Source: Flemingiibacterium sp045586505 (GTDB lineage: Bacteria > Bacillota > Clostridia > Oscillospirales > CAG-272). From it: a DNA stretch of 14,374 nucleotides. A program made the translations under genes and the position numbers. Below the pieces are notes generated by a model that saw nothing but the letters and a program-made list of their open reading frames with translations, was not told the DNA's origin and did no database searches. The stretch lies in the NCBI GenBank assembly GCA_045586505.1, contig JAZNAL010000057.1, forward strand, positions 1 through 14,374, given 5' to 3'. This document shows positions 6,662 through 14,374 of the stretch, one piece after another; within the stretch, counting starts at the first letter, position 1; the number at the start of each line of letters is the position of its first letter.

Positions 6662-9600
6662 TTATTCCACCTCGACCGCACATCCGAGACCGAAGGAATA
6701 AATGGCAACCCGTGAAACGCGTTTTGCGCTGATCTTTTCGCAGGCGGCCTTGTAGTATAAAAGCTGCAGACGGTGGCGGTCAAGAAGCATTTTCTCGGCT
6801 TCGCTTTGTGAAAGCTCTGTGGGGATGTAGTCGGTCTTGTAGTCGATAAGCGTCAGCGTGCCGTCGGGGTTTTCATAGAAGCAGTCGATGACACCCTGCA
6901 CCAGCACCGTCTCACCGCGAAGCTCGGCTTTAAGCGTTTCGTCGGCGGTAAAATCCGAGGCTGGCAGTCTTACGTTAAAGCGGTGCTCCCTAAAGATATG
7001 CGGTGCGGCGCAGATCTCAGCGAAGGTCTTACCCGCGAAGAATGCCGCGAGCTGCCGCACGTTTATAAGCGATGCGGCGCGTTTTGTGAAATAGTGCCGC
7101 TTTGCAAGACGTGCCGCCTCGTCTTCGATCTCGGCGGCGATGTCGTCGCAGAATGGTTTGAAGCGAGAGAAATCGCAGAACTGCATAAACAGATGGGTAG
7201 CGGTGCCGCGCTCGGCTCCGGTAGCGGTAGGGGCTTCCTTATCGGTGTCGAGAAACAAGGGACGCTTGGCTTCAAAATCGAATGGCTCGGAATGCTCCGG
7301 AAGCTCGGCGGCATCCTCGTCTAACAGAGTCGGCACCAGTTTCGATACCGACAGCTTGGCGGGAATTCTTGACGCGGCGGTGTGTGGGTACACGAAGTCG
7401 AACCGCTCACGGACGAGCGCCGACAGCTCGGGGGTAGAGGTGACCTCCTCGGTCACTTCGGAGGGGGATTCAATGTCGGCTTCGCTAATTGGGGCGGATT
7501 CGGCGATCTCAACCGTGGCAGGAATGGGTTCATCCGAGGTCAGCCGTCGGTGCTCAAGGGCGGTAAGAATCCAGCGCATATATCCGCCGTTTTTCATGAT
7601 CACATACCGTCCCGGGCGCTGGGCATCCTCTGCGGCGGACTCCATAAGTCCCTTCGGATCGGGGGTGAGAGCGGTCACATACAGCCGCTCTCTCGCGCGG
7701 GTCATTGCGACGTACAAAACGCGCATCTCCTCTTCAAGCTGACTGTCGGCAAGCCTTTTTACCAGCGCTCGGCGGATGGGAGTATCGTATCTTGCAAAGC
7801 CGGTGGAGTCGGAAAGCTTCAGGGAAATACCGAGACTGCGCTCGATCACCACATTGCGTCGGAGGTCGCTCTCGTTGAACTTCTTGCCCGTGCCGCAGAT
7901 GAAGCAAACGGGAAATTCCAGACCCTTCGACTGGTGAATGGTCATCAGCTTTACCGTATCGCTGTCCTCGCCGAACACCTTGGCGTTTTCAAGCTGAGCC
8001 TTTTGTTCCAAAATGTCGTTTATATAACGGATAAAGTTGTAAAGCCCCTTGAAGGAGGAGCCTTCAAAACGGCGCGCATACTCGTAGAGAAGCATCAGGT
8101 TGGCGCGGCGCGCGGCGTTCTCGCTGTCGTAGACGAGGGCTAAAAGATCGGTATCGGTGTAGATGTACCATAACAGCTTGTCAACGGGCAGTCCCTCCGC
8201 CTTCATGCGCCAGCCACCGAGAGTTTTAAGAAACTCGTTGCCTTTTGGGAAATTTCCGTTTTTGCCGTATTCCACAAGGGCGTCGTATAAGCAGCCCTCG
8301 GATGTACACTTGCGGATACTTATTAGCTCGTCTAGCGTAAAGCCGAACACGGGGGAGCGCAGTGCGCCTGCAAGATAAATATCCTTTGTGGGATTATCGA
8401 TGATATTAAGTATGCATAGTGCAAGGAGCACCTCGGCGTTTTCAAAAAAGCCGCCGGTTACGTTGTTGTAGCAGGGGATGTTGTATCTTTCAAATACTTC
8501 TTCGAATACTGCCGAATGTGCCTTGGCACTACGCATGAGAATGGCGATATCAGAGGGACGTATAGGCTCACCGTTGTTCTTTTTGCCCTCGCGAAGAAGT
8601 CGAGCAATCTCTCTTGCCGTCCATTCTGCTTCGCGGACTGAAACGGCGTCATCATCGGCGTTTTCACTGCCGTCGATGAGTATCACGCGGACAGGTTCGC
8701 CATTTTCGGTGTCAATCTTCGAATGGATCAGCAGATCCTCATCCGAGAAGGGAATATCCCCCCTGCCGCTCGTGAAAAGACAGCCCGAAACTATGTTTGA
8801 AAAGTCGATGACGGACTTGTCACAGCGGAAATTGTCGGAGAGGAAGATGGCGGCACCGTTTTCGGTGTCACCGTCGTCGAGACGACCGAACTGTTTTCGG
8901 TAATCGGCGAAAATTCGCGGCTCAGCACCTCGGAAGGCGTAGATAGACTGCTTGATGTCGCCTACCATAAAGCGGTTGCGTCCGCTTGACACGGCGGCGA
9001 ATATGGCGTCCTGAACCTCGTTCACATCCTGATACTCGTCAATGTAGATCTCATCAAATCTTGCGGCCACTGCCTTTGCGGCGGCGGTGGGTTTGCCGTT
9101 TTCGATAAGCAGGCGGTACGCGAGCCTCTCAAGGTCGCCGAAATCCACCAGCGAGCGGCTTCGCTTTTCCCGATCGAAGCGCAAGAGAAAGACGGTGAGC
9201 AGGGTGTGAAGCTTATAAAGTGCCGAGGCGGTGTCGGTACGGTTCTTTTTTAGCCCCTCGGGTGTAAGTGAGAAATATTTTGCGCATAGTCCCCTCCGCT
9301 CGTCGTGAAACTTCTTGCGAAGCTTTTTTGCTTTTTCAAGCTCGGGAGAGAGTATGACTCCCCGCGCCACACCGAGGTGGACGGGTGAAAACTCATTAAA
9401 AAGCCGGGAAATATTCTCGTAGCATCCACCATCGCAAACGGCAAGCATGCGGTCGATAAATTCGATATCTCCCGAAAACGCGGGATAGTACGCCTTGGTG
9501 AGCTTTTCGTCATCAAGTATCTCTGCGAGCACGCCGTCAAATACATTTCTGTAATCGCCGAGCTTTCCGCGGATAAGATCAATGATCTCACCGCCGCATC

Positions 9601-10243
9601 CCGTCAGTGCGAAGTCGCGCATGTCGCCCTCAAGCTCGTCTGCGAAATTTTTTATAAATTCGATATGCTCAGTGAAGCTTGATAGCGAGTTTTCGATGCC
9701 GAGGAATATGTCCGCCAGAGCTTCATCGCTTTTGGTACCTACAAATATGTCGGCAAAATCCTCAAAGCCCTCGATGGGATGCTCGGGGACGTTTCCCGAA
9801 TAGTAGTCCTCTATAAGCTCGTTCATCAAATTCTTGCGAAGAAGCTTGATTTCCACGTCGTCCGCGATGCGAAAATCCGATGGAAGTCCCATGTCGACGG
9901 TGTTTTCTCGGAGCAGATCCAGGCAGAAGCTATGGATGGTGCAGATCTTGGCGCGATCGAGAGCGGTTAGCTGCCTTGCAAGGCGTCGATTCTTCGGCTG
10001 CTTTGCGAGGGCTTCCGCGATGGCGGAGGAGATGCGTTCCTTCAATTCGCCTGCTGCCGCCTTGGTAAAGGTGACAATAAGCATACGCGTGATCTCGGCG
10101 GGTGAGTTCTCGTCGGTAAGACGGCGGATGATGCGCTCGGTGAGCACGGCGGTCTTACCGGAGCCCGCGCCTGCGGATATGAGCAGATCGCGTCCCTCGG
10201 CGTCAATTGCGCTTTTTTGTGCGATTGTCCAGTTACGTGCCAT
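6662..10243 (-). CDS. addA: ATP-dependent helicase/nuclease subunit A (AddA)
   Basis: AddA is the 3'-5' helicase and nuclease subunit of AddAB, which unwinds and trims double-strand DNA ends before RecA loading. At 1193 residues it is close to the B. subtilis protein (about 1230). UvrD-like (SF1A) motifs are all present: Walker A AGAGSGKT (24-31), Walker B EIYIDEYQD (398-406), VGDIKQSIYAFRGAEP (427-442), TIHQSKGLEF (768-777) and RVLYVAMTRARERL (841-854). The C-terminal RecB-type nuclease keeps H1017, D1120 in GVID and IDYKTD (1133-1138) with D1134 and K1136, so both activities should be intact. The ATG at 10243 has AAAGGAG (10257-10251) 7 nt upstream. That site lies inside the last codons of addB, whose TAA is only 2 nt before the ATG, so translation is very probably coupled. 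Confidence 0.97.
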   Translation of the reverse strand: MARNWTIAQKSAIDAEGRDLLISAGAGSGKTAVLTERIIRRLTDENSPAEITRMLIVTFTKAAAGELKERISSAIAEALAKQPKNRRLARQLTALDRAKICTIHSFCLDLLRENTVDMGLPSDFRIADDVEIKLLRKNLMNELIEDYYSGNVPEHPIEGFEDFADIFVGTKSDEALADIFLGIENSLSSFTEHIEFIKNFADELEGDMRDFALTGCGGEIIDLIRGKLGDYRNVFDGVLAEILDDEKLTKAYYPAFSGDIEFIDRMLAVCDGGCYENISRLFNEFSPVHLGVARGVILSPELEKAKKLRKKFHDERRGLCAKYFSLTPEGLKKNRTDTASALYKLHTLLTVFLLRFDREKRSRSLVDFGDLERLAYRLLIENGKPTAAAKAVAARFDEIYIDEYQDVNEVQDAIFAAVSSGRNRFMVGDIKQSIYAFRGAEPRIFADYRKQFGRLDDGDTENGAAIFLSDNFRCDKSVIDFSNIVSGCLFTSGRGDIPFSDEDLLIHSKIDTENGEPVRVILIDGSENADDDAVSVREAEWTAREIARLLREGKKNNGEPIRPSDIAILMRSAKAHSAVFEEVFERYNIPCYNNVTGGFFENAEVLLALCILNIIDNPTKDIYLAGALRSPVFGFTLDELISIRKCTSEGCLYDALVEYGKNGNFPKGNEFLKTLGGWRMKAEGLPVDKLLWYIYTDTDLLALVYDSENAARRANLMLLYEYARRFEGSSFKGLYNFIRYINDILEQKAQLENAKVFGEDSDTVKLMTIHQSKGLEFPVCFICGTGKKFNESDLRRNVVIERSLGISLKLSDSTGFARYDTPIRRALVKRLADSQLEEEMRVLYVAMTRARERLYVTALTPDPKGLMESAAEDAQRPGRYVIMKNGGYMRWILTALEHRRLTSDEPIPATVEIAESAPISEADIESPSEVTEEVTSTPELSALVRERFDFVYPHTAASRIPAKLSVSKLVPTLLDEDAAELPEHSEPFDFEAKRPLFLDTDKEAPTATGAERGTATHLFMQFCDFSRFKPFCDDIAAEIEDEAARLAKRHYFTKRAASLINVRQLAAFFAGKTFAEICAAPHIFREHRFNVRLPASDFTADETLKAELRGETVLVQGVIDCFYENPDGTLTLIDYKTDYIPTELSQSEAEKMLLDRHRLQLLYYKAACEKISAKRVSRVAIYSFGLGCAVEVE

Positions 10244-10245
10244 GA

Positions 10246-13200
10246 TTATGCTCCTTTCCCGCCGCCTGCCTTGCGGCAGATCGGACGCATTTCGCAGTAT
10301 GCACAGGCGTCGTGCTTTTTGTCGCGTATAGGCTTTGCGGCGGCGTTTCCGCGCTTGATCTCGCCGCCGATGCTCTTTATGGTGTCTTCGATGGAGGACA
10401 GCAAGGTCTTGAAGCCTTCAAGGGTGGTCAGCGAGTCCGCGCCGGAGAGCGAACCGTCCTTCTTCTGACGGATTGGCAGATATGTGCCCGAAAGCTCGCG
10501 ATCCATCGCCGCAAGCACATCGGGATCATCCAGGAGCAAGCCCTTTCGCGAAAGCTTGTCCGACGCCATTTTTTCTACCTCCTCAGGGGATGCCTCCGAG
10601 TCAAGCGTCAGCGTGGGTACGCCTGCGGAGAAATACAGAACGCCCGCGGGAAGAATCTCTGCGTTTTTCGCAAACTCCAGCGCATTTTTCGGATTTGCAC
10701 CGTTTTTCTCTATTGAGAAGAGGTAGAGAAGCATCTGCAGATTAAGTCCCATGGACACGTCGTCGAGGGAAAACTCCTTGGAGCCGGTCTTGTAGTCCAC
10801 CACGCGGACGTAGTATTTATCGTCGTGGTGCAGAATATCAACTCTGTCGGCAACGCCGTAGATGTATGCGTGTGAGCCGTCGGCGAGCTTAACGGAAAGC
10901 GGTTCCACCGCAACCTCTTCGGAGGTTGGGTAGCGGATGGGAAGCTCAAAAAATGCAGGCTTGAAGCGGCTCTGTGAAAACTCCGTGACGATGTTTTTGC
11001 AAAGCAGTCTTGATGAGCGGCGAAGCCTCGCAAAAAGATGGGCGAGGCGGCTTCCCGAAAAGTCAGGCGCGATGCGGCAGATGGTCTTCATGTAATCGGA
11101 GATGATCTCGTCAACCATTCTGTCAAGCTCTGCATCTGTGATGCCCGAAATGTCACCCGATTCCTCGGCACGGGAGACGAAGTTTTCGAGGATGTGGTGA
11201 ATGAAGGTTCCGATATCCGCGGCGTTAAATACGGCGGGCTTTTGCTCCTCCAACTTTAATATATACCTGCAGAAATATGAGAAATGGCACAAAACATACG
11301 TATCGAGCCTCGACTGCGTGAGAGCAAGATCACCCGGTATCAGCGCCTCGCAGGTTTTCTTTGAAAGCTCGGCTTCGTCATCGCACAGCGGAACGGACAG
11401 CCTTTCGATGCGGGTTGACAGCTCCGGATCTGCGGCGGCGTATTCGCGCAGTGCGGCGCCTAACGGAGTTCCATCGGTCTCGGCGATAAATTCAAGCAGA
11501 TTTGCTCTGCCCCAAAGCCTTGCTTCAACGGGAAGCTCGGCGTATTTTATGACCTCGGCGCGGGGAAACAGTGAGCGTAGTCTGGTGACACCGAAGGATG
11601 GCTTCATAATATGTCCCGACAGGTCTGAGCCTGACCAGACCACCGTCACCGAGTGGGATGCCGAGGTAAGCGCGCGGTAAAAGTAGAAACGCTCGTCTTG
11701 CGCCCTGTAATCAAGTCCGCCCGCTAAAAGAACGCCAACGGAGGCGAGGGTCTCGCGGTCGGAATCGGTGAAAACGCCGTCATCTGTGGGCGCCAAAGGA
11801 AATATTCCCTCGTTGGCACCGATGACATAGACGTGCCGTCTCGCGGCGCGAAGCAGGGAAGCGTCACCCGATACAACCTCGGAGGCGGCGCTTGGGATGC
11901 GTCCGATATCGGTCTCATCGAAGATGATTTTAAGCAGCTCGGTGTAGACGGCGGTGTCAACAGATGCGTCGGGCATGACGGTGCATAATTCGTCAAGGGC
12001 ATCGATAAGTATGCCGAAAAGCTGTTCGGTCTCCTTGGCGGCAGTGGGATCTGCCATACGCTGTGCTTCGGCGACAGATGCCAGCTTTTTGGGGATTTCG
12101 AGCGTGCGGAGGAATTCATACAGTGCCGCCGAATAGCCGCGTACGGTACCCTCCTTGTCGAGGGCGGTATGGAGCTGTATGAGGGGCAGCATGACCCTCT
12201 CGCGGATGTCGTTTATCTCATCAAGGAGTGAGGCGGATTTTTCATCGAATGCGGAGTATCCCGCGGGATTCATGTCCCACTCGGATGCCCATCTTGCCGC
12301 GCCGCGTATACTCCACAGCTCGGCGTAGTTTTCAAGGCGCGACACCTCATCGGGGGTGATGCCGCAGAGTCCCGTTTTAATGTATGAGATCATGTCAGAG
12401 GTGCGGAAATTTGCGCTTTTCAAAGTCAGTGCCGAGAGTATCAGCTTGATTATCGGCTTGGTCTTTATATCGGTGCGGCGGGAGATGAAATGGGGTATGC
12501 CGTATTTTTCGAGTATAACGTCAAGTATGCCGTCATAGCGGTCGATGCCGCGGGTGGTAATGGTGAAGTCACGCCATGCGGCGCCTTCACTTACGCGGCG
12601 GCAGATGTCGCAGGCGACCGCTTCACATTCGGAGAAGAGGTCGGAGCACTCAATAAGCCTCAGCGCGGATGTGTCAGCAGTGTATGCGTCCTCGGCGGTG
12701 AGATCCAGCGACCACAGCGATGCTTCGAGAAATTTAAGCTCCGGGAAGCGCGGACGGCGGCTTGTATCAAGCACCGTTTCGGTGATCTTCGCCCCCGCAG
12801 ACTCGGCAAGCCGCTTTAAATACAAAGCGGTGGAGGCGCTGTTTGAAAACAGCTCGTCCCGCGAGAGCTCGGGCGGGGCGTCAAGGCACAGGGATATAGT
12901 GACATTGTCCGCCTGACGGAATATTTCGCCTATAACGGCAAACTCCTGGGGGGTGAAGCCGTTAAATGAGTCAAGGCATACATCGGCACCACTAAATAAG
13001 TTGTGCTCGGAAAGCAACTCGGCGGCTTTTGTCAGGTCATCTGAGGCATCGTCGCAGGTCTCACCCACAAGATTTATGTAAGAGGCGAAAATGAGCGACA
13101 GGTCATAGAGCTTGTCGGCAAGCCTGGAATTTGAGTCGTCCCCCGACAGCTTTTTTGCGGCGCGTTCAAGGGCGGGTGGGGTAATGCGGTATGCCTTGAA

Positions 13201-13569
13201 TTCGTTCACTGCGCCGAGCATCCGCGAAACGCTTCCGCGTTCCACGGAGGTGTGCGATTTCAAGAGGGGCGCAAGCTCGGTGAGAGTCTGCCACATCATG
13301 AGCTGCTTGCCGCTTTTTGAAATATAGTTATAGGACAGTCCACCGTATTCGCGGAACACGCGGTTTGTGAGTCGGCGGAAATTGAGAATTTCAAGATAAA
13401 GTGAGGGAGCATCACCGATGAGGTCGGTCATCCTCGCCTCAGCATCCACCGCCATTTGCTCGGGTACTATTAAAAATACGCGACGTCCGCGCTTAACGGA
13501 CTCTGCCGCTGCCTCACATACGCGAGAGGACTTGCCGCTGCCGGCTCTGCCGTAGATAAAGTGTATCAT
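10246..13569 (-). CDS. addB: ATP-dependent helicase/deoxyribonuclease subunit B (AddB)
   Basis: AddB pairs with AddA. It gives the second RecB-type nuclease and, in characterised members, the Chi-recognition scaffold. At 1107 residues it is slightly shorter than B. subtilis AddB (about 1166). It starts with Walker A GRAGSGKS (7-14); the other helicase motifs are degenerate, as is normal in AddB. The nuclease domain shows H791/H792, GVADRVD (905-911) with D908, and VVDYKTG (923-929) with D925 and K927. Four cysteines, C761, C1089, C1092 and C1098 (one remote plus C-x2-C-x5-C), match the spacing of the AddB 4Fe-4S cluster that holds the nuclease domain together. The ATG at 13569 has AAGGAG (13582-13577) 7 nt upstream, and this site overlaps the stop codon of the preceding gene. 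It is the middle gene of a three-gene minus-strand operon. Confidence 0.97.
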   Translation of the reverse strand: MIHFIYGRAGSGKSSRVCEAAAESVKRGRRVFLIVPEQMAVDAEARMTDLIGDAPSLYLEILNFRRLTNRVFREYGGLSYNYISKSGKQLMMWQTLTELAPLLKSHTSVERGSVSRMLGAVNEFKAYRITPPALERAAKKLSGDDSNSRLADKLYDLSLIFASYINLVGETCDDASDDLTKAAELLSEHNLFSGADVCLDSFNGFTPQEFAVIGEIFRQADNVTISLCLDAPPELSRDELFSNSASTALYLKRLAESAGAKITETVLDTSRRPRFPELKFLEASLWSLDLTAEDAYTADTSALRLIECSDLFSECEAVACDICRRVSEGAAWRDFTITTRGIDRYDGILDVILEKYGIPHFISRRTDIKTKPIIKLILSALTLKSANFRTSDMISYIKTGLCGITPDEVSRLENYAELWSIRGAARWASEWDMNPAGYSAFDEKSASLLDEINDIRERVMLPLIQLHTALDKEGTVRGYSAALYEFLRTLEIPKKLASVAEAQRMADPTAAKETEQLFGILIDALDELCTVMPDASVDTAVYTELLKIIFDETDIGRIPSAASEVVSGDASLLRAARRHVYVIGANEGIFPLAPTDDGVFTDSDRETLASVGVLLAGGLDYRAQDERFYFYRALTSASHSVTVVWSGSDLSGHIMKPSFGVTRLRSLFPRAEVIKYAELPVEARLWGRANLLEFIAETDGTPLGAALREYAAADPELSTRIERLSVPLCDDEAELSKKTCEALIPGDLALTQSRLDTYVLCHFSYFCRYILKLEEQKPAVFNAADIGTFIHHILENFVSRAEESGDISGITDAELDRMVDEIISDYMKTICRIAPDFSGSRLAHLFARLRRSSRLLCKNIVTEFSQSRFKPAFFELPIRYPTSEEVAVEPLSVKLADGSHAYIYGVADRVDILHHDDKYYVRVVDYKTGSKEFSLDDVSMGLNLQMLLYLFSIEKNGANPKNALEFAKNAEILPAGVLYFSAGVPTLTLDSEASPEEVEKMASDKLSRKGLLLDDPDVLAAMDRELSGTYLPIRQKKDGSLSGADSLTTLEGFKTLLSSIEDTIKSIGGEIKRGNAAAKPIRDKKHDACAYCEMRPICRKAGGGKGA

Positions 13570-13580
13570 ATACTGACTCC

Positions 13581-14117
13581 TTACAAAAGGTAGATAAGCT
13601 TATCCTCGCATTTTGAAAGCATCCGCCGTTTTAAGCGGAAAAAGAATGCGTGACGAACGAAGTACACGCCGTCAATTTTAACGGCGCTGAGAAATTTTTT
13701 CTTAAGGGATGCGGTTATGACAATCACCGTCGCCTCTGCCTGCGAAAGCTCAGCGGCAAATCCCTCGCCGAAATCGCCTGCCTGCGAGATTATATATATC
13801 CGCTTCCGTGACAGGTCACATCGAAGTTCACGGCTTGCGAGTATGCGTCCGCCGATAATAATATCGGCAGTGTAGAGGGCGGCAAGCGTAATAACCGCCA
13901 CAGGCAAAAGTGCGGTGACCGCCGCCACAGACAAAAGCAGTACGGCACTTGTCTCAATGAGCGCGAATATGACCGATATCATGTGAATAATGCGACCGAT
14001 AAACAGCGTGCGCCGCGCGTATTTTATCACGCGGTCTGCAATACCGTACACCGATGTTTGGCGAAGCCTTGCGTAAATATAGGTGAGGAAGGTTTTTGAT
14101 TTTATAAGATCGGGCAT
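13581..14117 (-). CDS. Hypothetical two-helix membrane protein upstream of addB
   Basis: I do not recognise this 178-residue protein. A basic N-terminus (1-42) is followed by two hydrophobic segments (about 43-65 and 66-88) that should form a membrane hairpin. A C-terminal basic, probably cytoplasmic part (89-178) has alternating hydrophobic strands such as RIYIIS (106-111) and ATVIVITA (129-136). Its TAA lies 11 nt before addB and overlaps the addB ribosome binding site, so it is very likely cotranscribed and coupled with addBA. The ATG at 14117 has GGAGG 4 nt upstream. A longer reading from a TTG at 14249 is false because that codon and the ones after it lie in adapter sequence. The real upstream sequence shown stops near 14214; it has GATAAT (14150-14145) but no fitting -35 box, so the operon promoter is not identified. 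Confidence 0.75.
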   Translation of the reverse strand: MPDLIKSKTFLTYIYARLRQTSVYGIADRVIKYARRTLFIGRIIHMISVIFALIETSAVLLLSVAAVTALLPVAVITLAALYTADIIIGGRILASRELRCDLSRKRIYIISQAGDFGEGFAAELSQAEATVIVITASLKKKFLSAVKIDGVYFVRHAFFFRLKRRMLSKCEDKLIYLL

Positions 14118-14191
14118 GGTGCCTCCGTGGATTGGGTGCGGTAAATTATCGTTTAGCGGTCCTCGCGATGCTCTGCATCGCTGCGGGCAGA
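14116..14191. repeat. 76-bp direct repeat, copy 1 (genomic copy, upstream of the membrane-protein gene)
   Basis: These 76 bases are identical to 14299-14374, at an offset of 183 bp. This copy is continuous with the membrane-protein gene and carries its ribosome binding site, so it is the genuine genomic copy. It includes a small hairpin GCGATGC-TCT-GCATCGC (14165-14181) with no T tract. The duplication is explained by a library artefact rather than a biological repeat: copy 2 follows directly after adapter sequence. Confidence 0.9.
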
Positions 14192-14214
14192 GAGGGGAAC
14201 CATCTGCTCTCAGA

Positions 14215-14298
14215 AAGTCGGATCGTAGCCATGCCGTTCTGTGTGCCAAGGAGTTGAGGCCTACTATTGTCTTCCTAAGACCGCTTGGCCTCCGACTT
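14215..14298. other. MGI/BGISEQ (DNBSEQ) sequencing adapter with 10-nt barcode, an assembly artefact
   Basis: This 84-bp block is the DNBSEQ library adapter as I remember it. The plus strand begins with AAGTCGGATCGTAGCCATG (14215-14233), continues to GCCAAGGAGTTG (14245-14256), then has a 10-nt barcode AGGCCTACTA (14257-14266), and ends with TTGTCTTCCTAAGACC through CCTCCGACTT (14267-14298). The minus strand therefore opens with AAGTCGGAGGCCAAGCGGTC, the familiar read-1 adapter. Two bases differ from the version I recall: 14234 (C, expected T) and 14244 (T, expected A); these may be an older adapter version or my memory. The ends form an 8-bp closing stem, AAGTCGGA/TCCGACTT, by design. It is not organismal DNA. 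Confidence 0.96.
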
Positions 14299-14374
14299 AT
14301 GGTGCCTCCGTGGATTGGGTGCGGTAAATTATCGTTTAGCGGTCCTCGCGATGCTCTGCATCGCTGCGGGCAGA
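14299..14374. repeat. 76-bp direct repeat, copy 2 (artefactual, after the adapter)
   Basis: This is an exact second copy of 14116-14191 that starts on the first base after the adapter and runs to the window end. The order insert, adapter, same insert start is what is expected when a read crosses the adapter in a rolling-circle DNA nanoball made from a short (about 99-bp) insert. It should be removed from the assembly and carries no extra genomic information. Confidence 0.9.

Noticed and set aside
14165..14181. GCGATGC/GCATCGC hairpin as a terminator before the membrane-protein gene
   Set aside because: It has a 7-bp stem with a 3-nt loop but no T tract on either strand.
14214..14298. A tRNA-like or riboswitch-like structured RNA of about 84 nt on the minus strand
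   Set aside because: The fold is real on paper (8-bp closing stem, D-arm-like GCCAAGCGG), but there is no anticodon arm or consensus T loop, and the sequence is that of a DNBSEQ adapter with barcode.

Overview
The window looks like chromosomal sequence from a low-to-mid GC Gram-positive bacterium of the Clostridia (Bacillota). Evidence: the recombination nuclease is AddAB rather than RecBCD; a ClpC-type AAA+ unfoldase is present; a CsaB-like pyruvyl transferase is present; Shine-Dalgarno sites are strong (AAGGAG type); and promoters are of the sigma-A type with 16-17 bp spacers. I cannot assign genus or species. The window is probably a whole short-read contig: the left edge cuts a tRNA gene, and the right edge runs into a sequencing adapter.

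Layout. 1-59 (-): 5' part of tRNA-Thr(GGU), with a good promoter at 76-104. 105-387: AT-rich spacer without a convincing gene, ending in a GC-rich hairpin just after clpC. 388-2817 (-): clpC, 809 aa, intact. 2818-2982: divergent promoter region. 2983-5202 (+): a 739-aa fusion of a GT4 glycosyltransferase and a CsaB-type polysaccharide pyruvyl transferase. 5234-6400 (+): a 388-aa SLC13/ArsB-like membrane transporter, followed by a Rho-independent terminator at 6427-6463. 6464-6661: spacer with a possible gene remnant that keeps a good ribosome binding site. 6662-10243 (-): addA. 10246-13569 (-): addB. 13581-14117 (-): a 178-aa two-helix membrane protein. These last three form a tightly packed operon (178-aa protein, addB, addA) converging on the terminator region.

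Functions. AddA and AddB together form the helicase-nuclease that processes double-strand DNA ends. Their helicase, nuclease and Fe-S cluster residues all look intact. ClpC serves protein quality control with ClpP. The GT/CsaB fusion probably builds or decorates a cell-wall polysaccharide with pyruvyl ketals. The link to the SLC13-like transporter is only positional.

Right end. Bases 14215-14298 are not biological. They match the MGI/BGISEQ (DNBSEQ) library adapter with a 10-nt sample barcode (14257-14266). On both sides lies the same 76-bp sequence (14116-14191 and 14299-14374), so the 183-bp period is a 99-bp library insert plus an 84-bp adapter. The block folds well and has an 8-bp closing stem, so it could be mistaken for a new structured RNA. 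Sequence beyond about 14214 should be trimmed. I found no convincing new biological system in this window.
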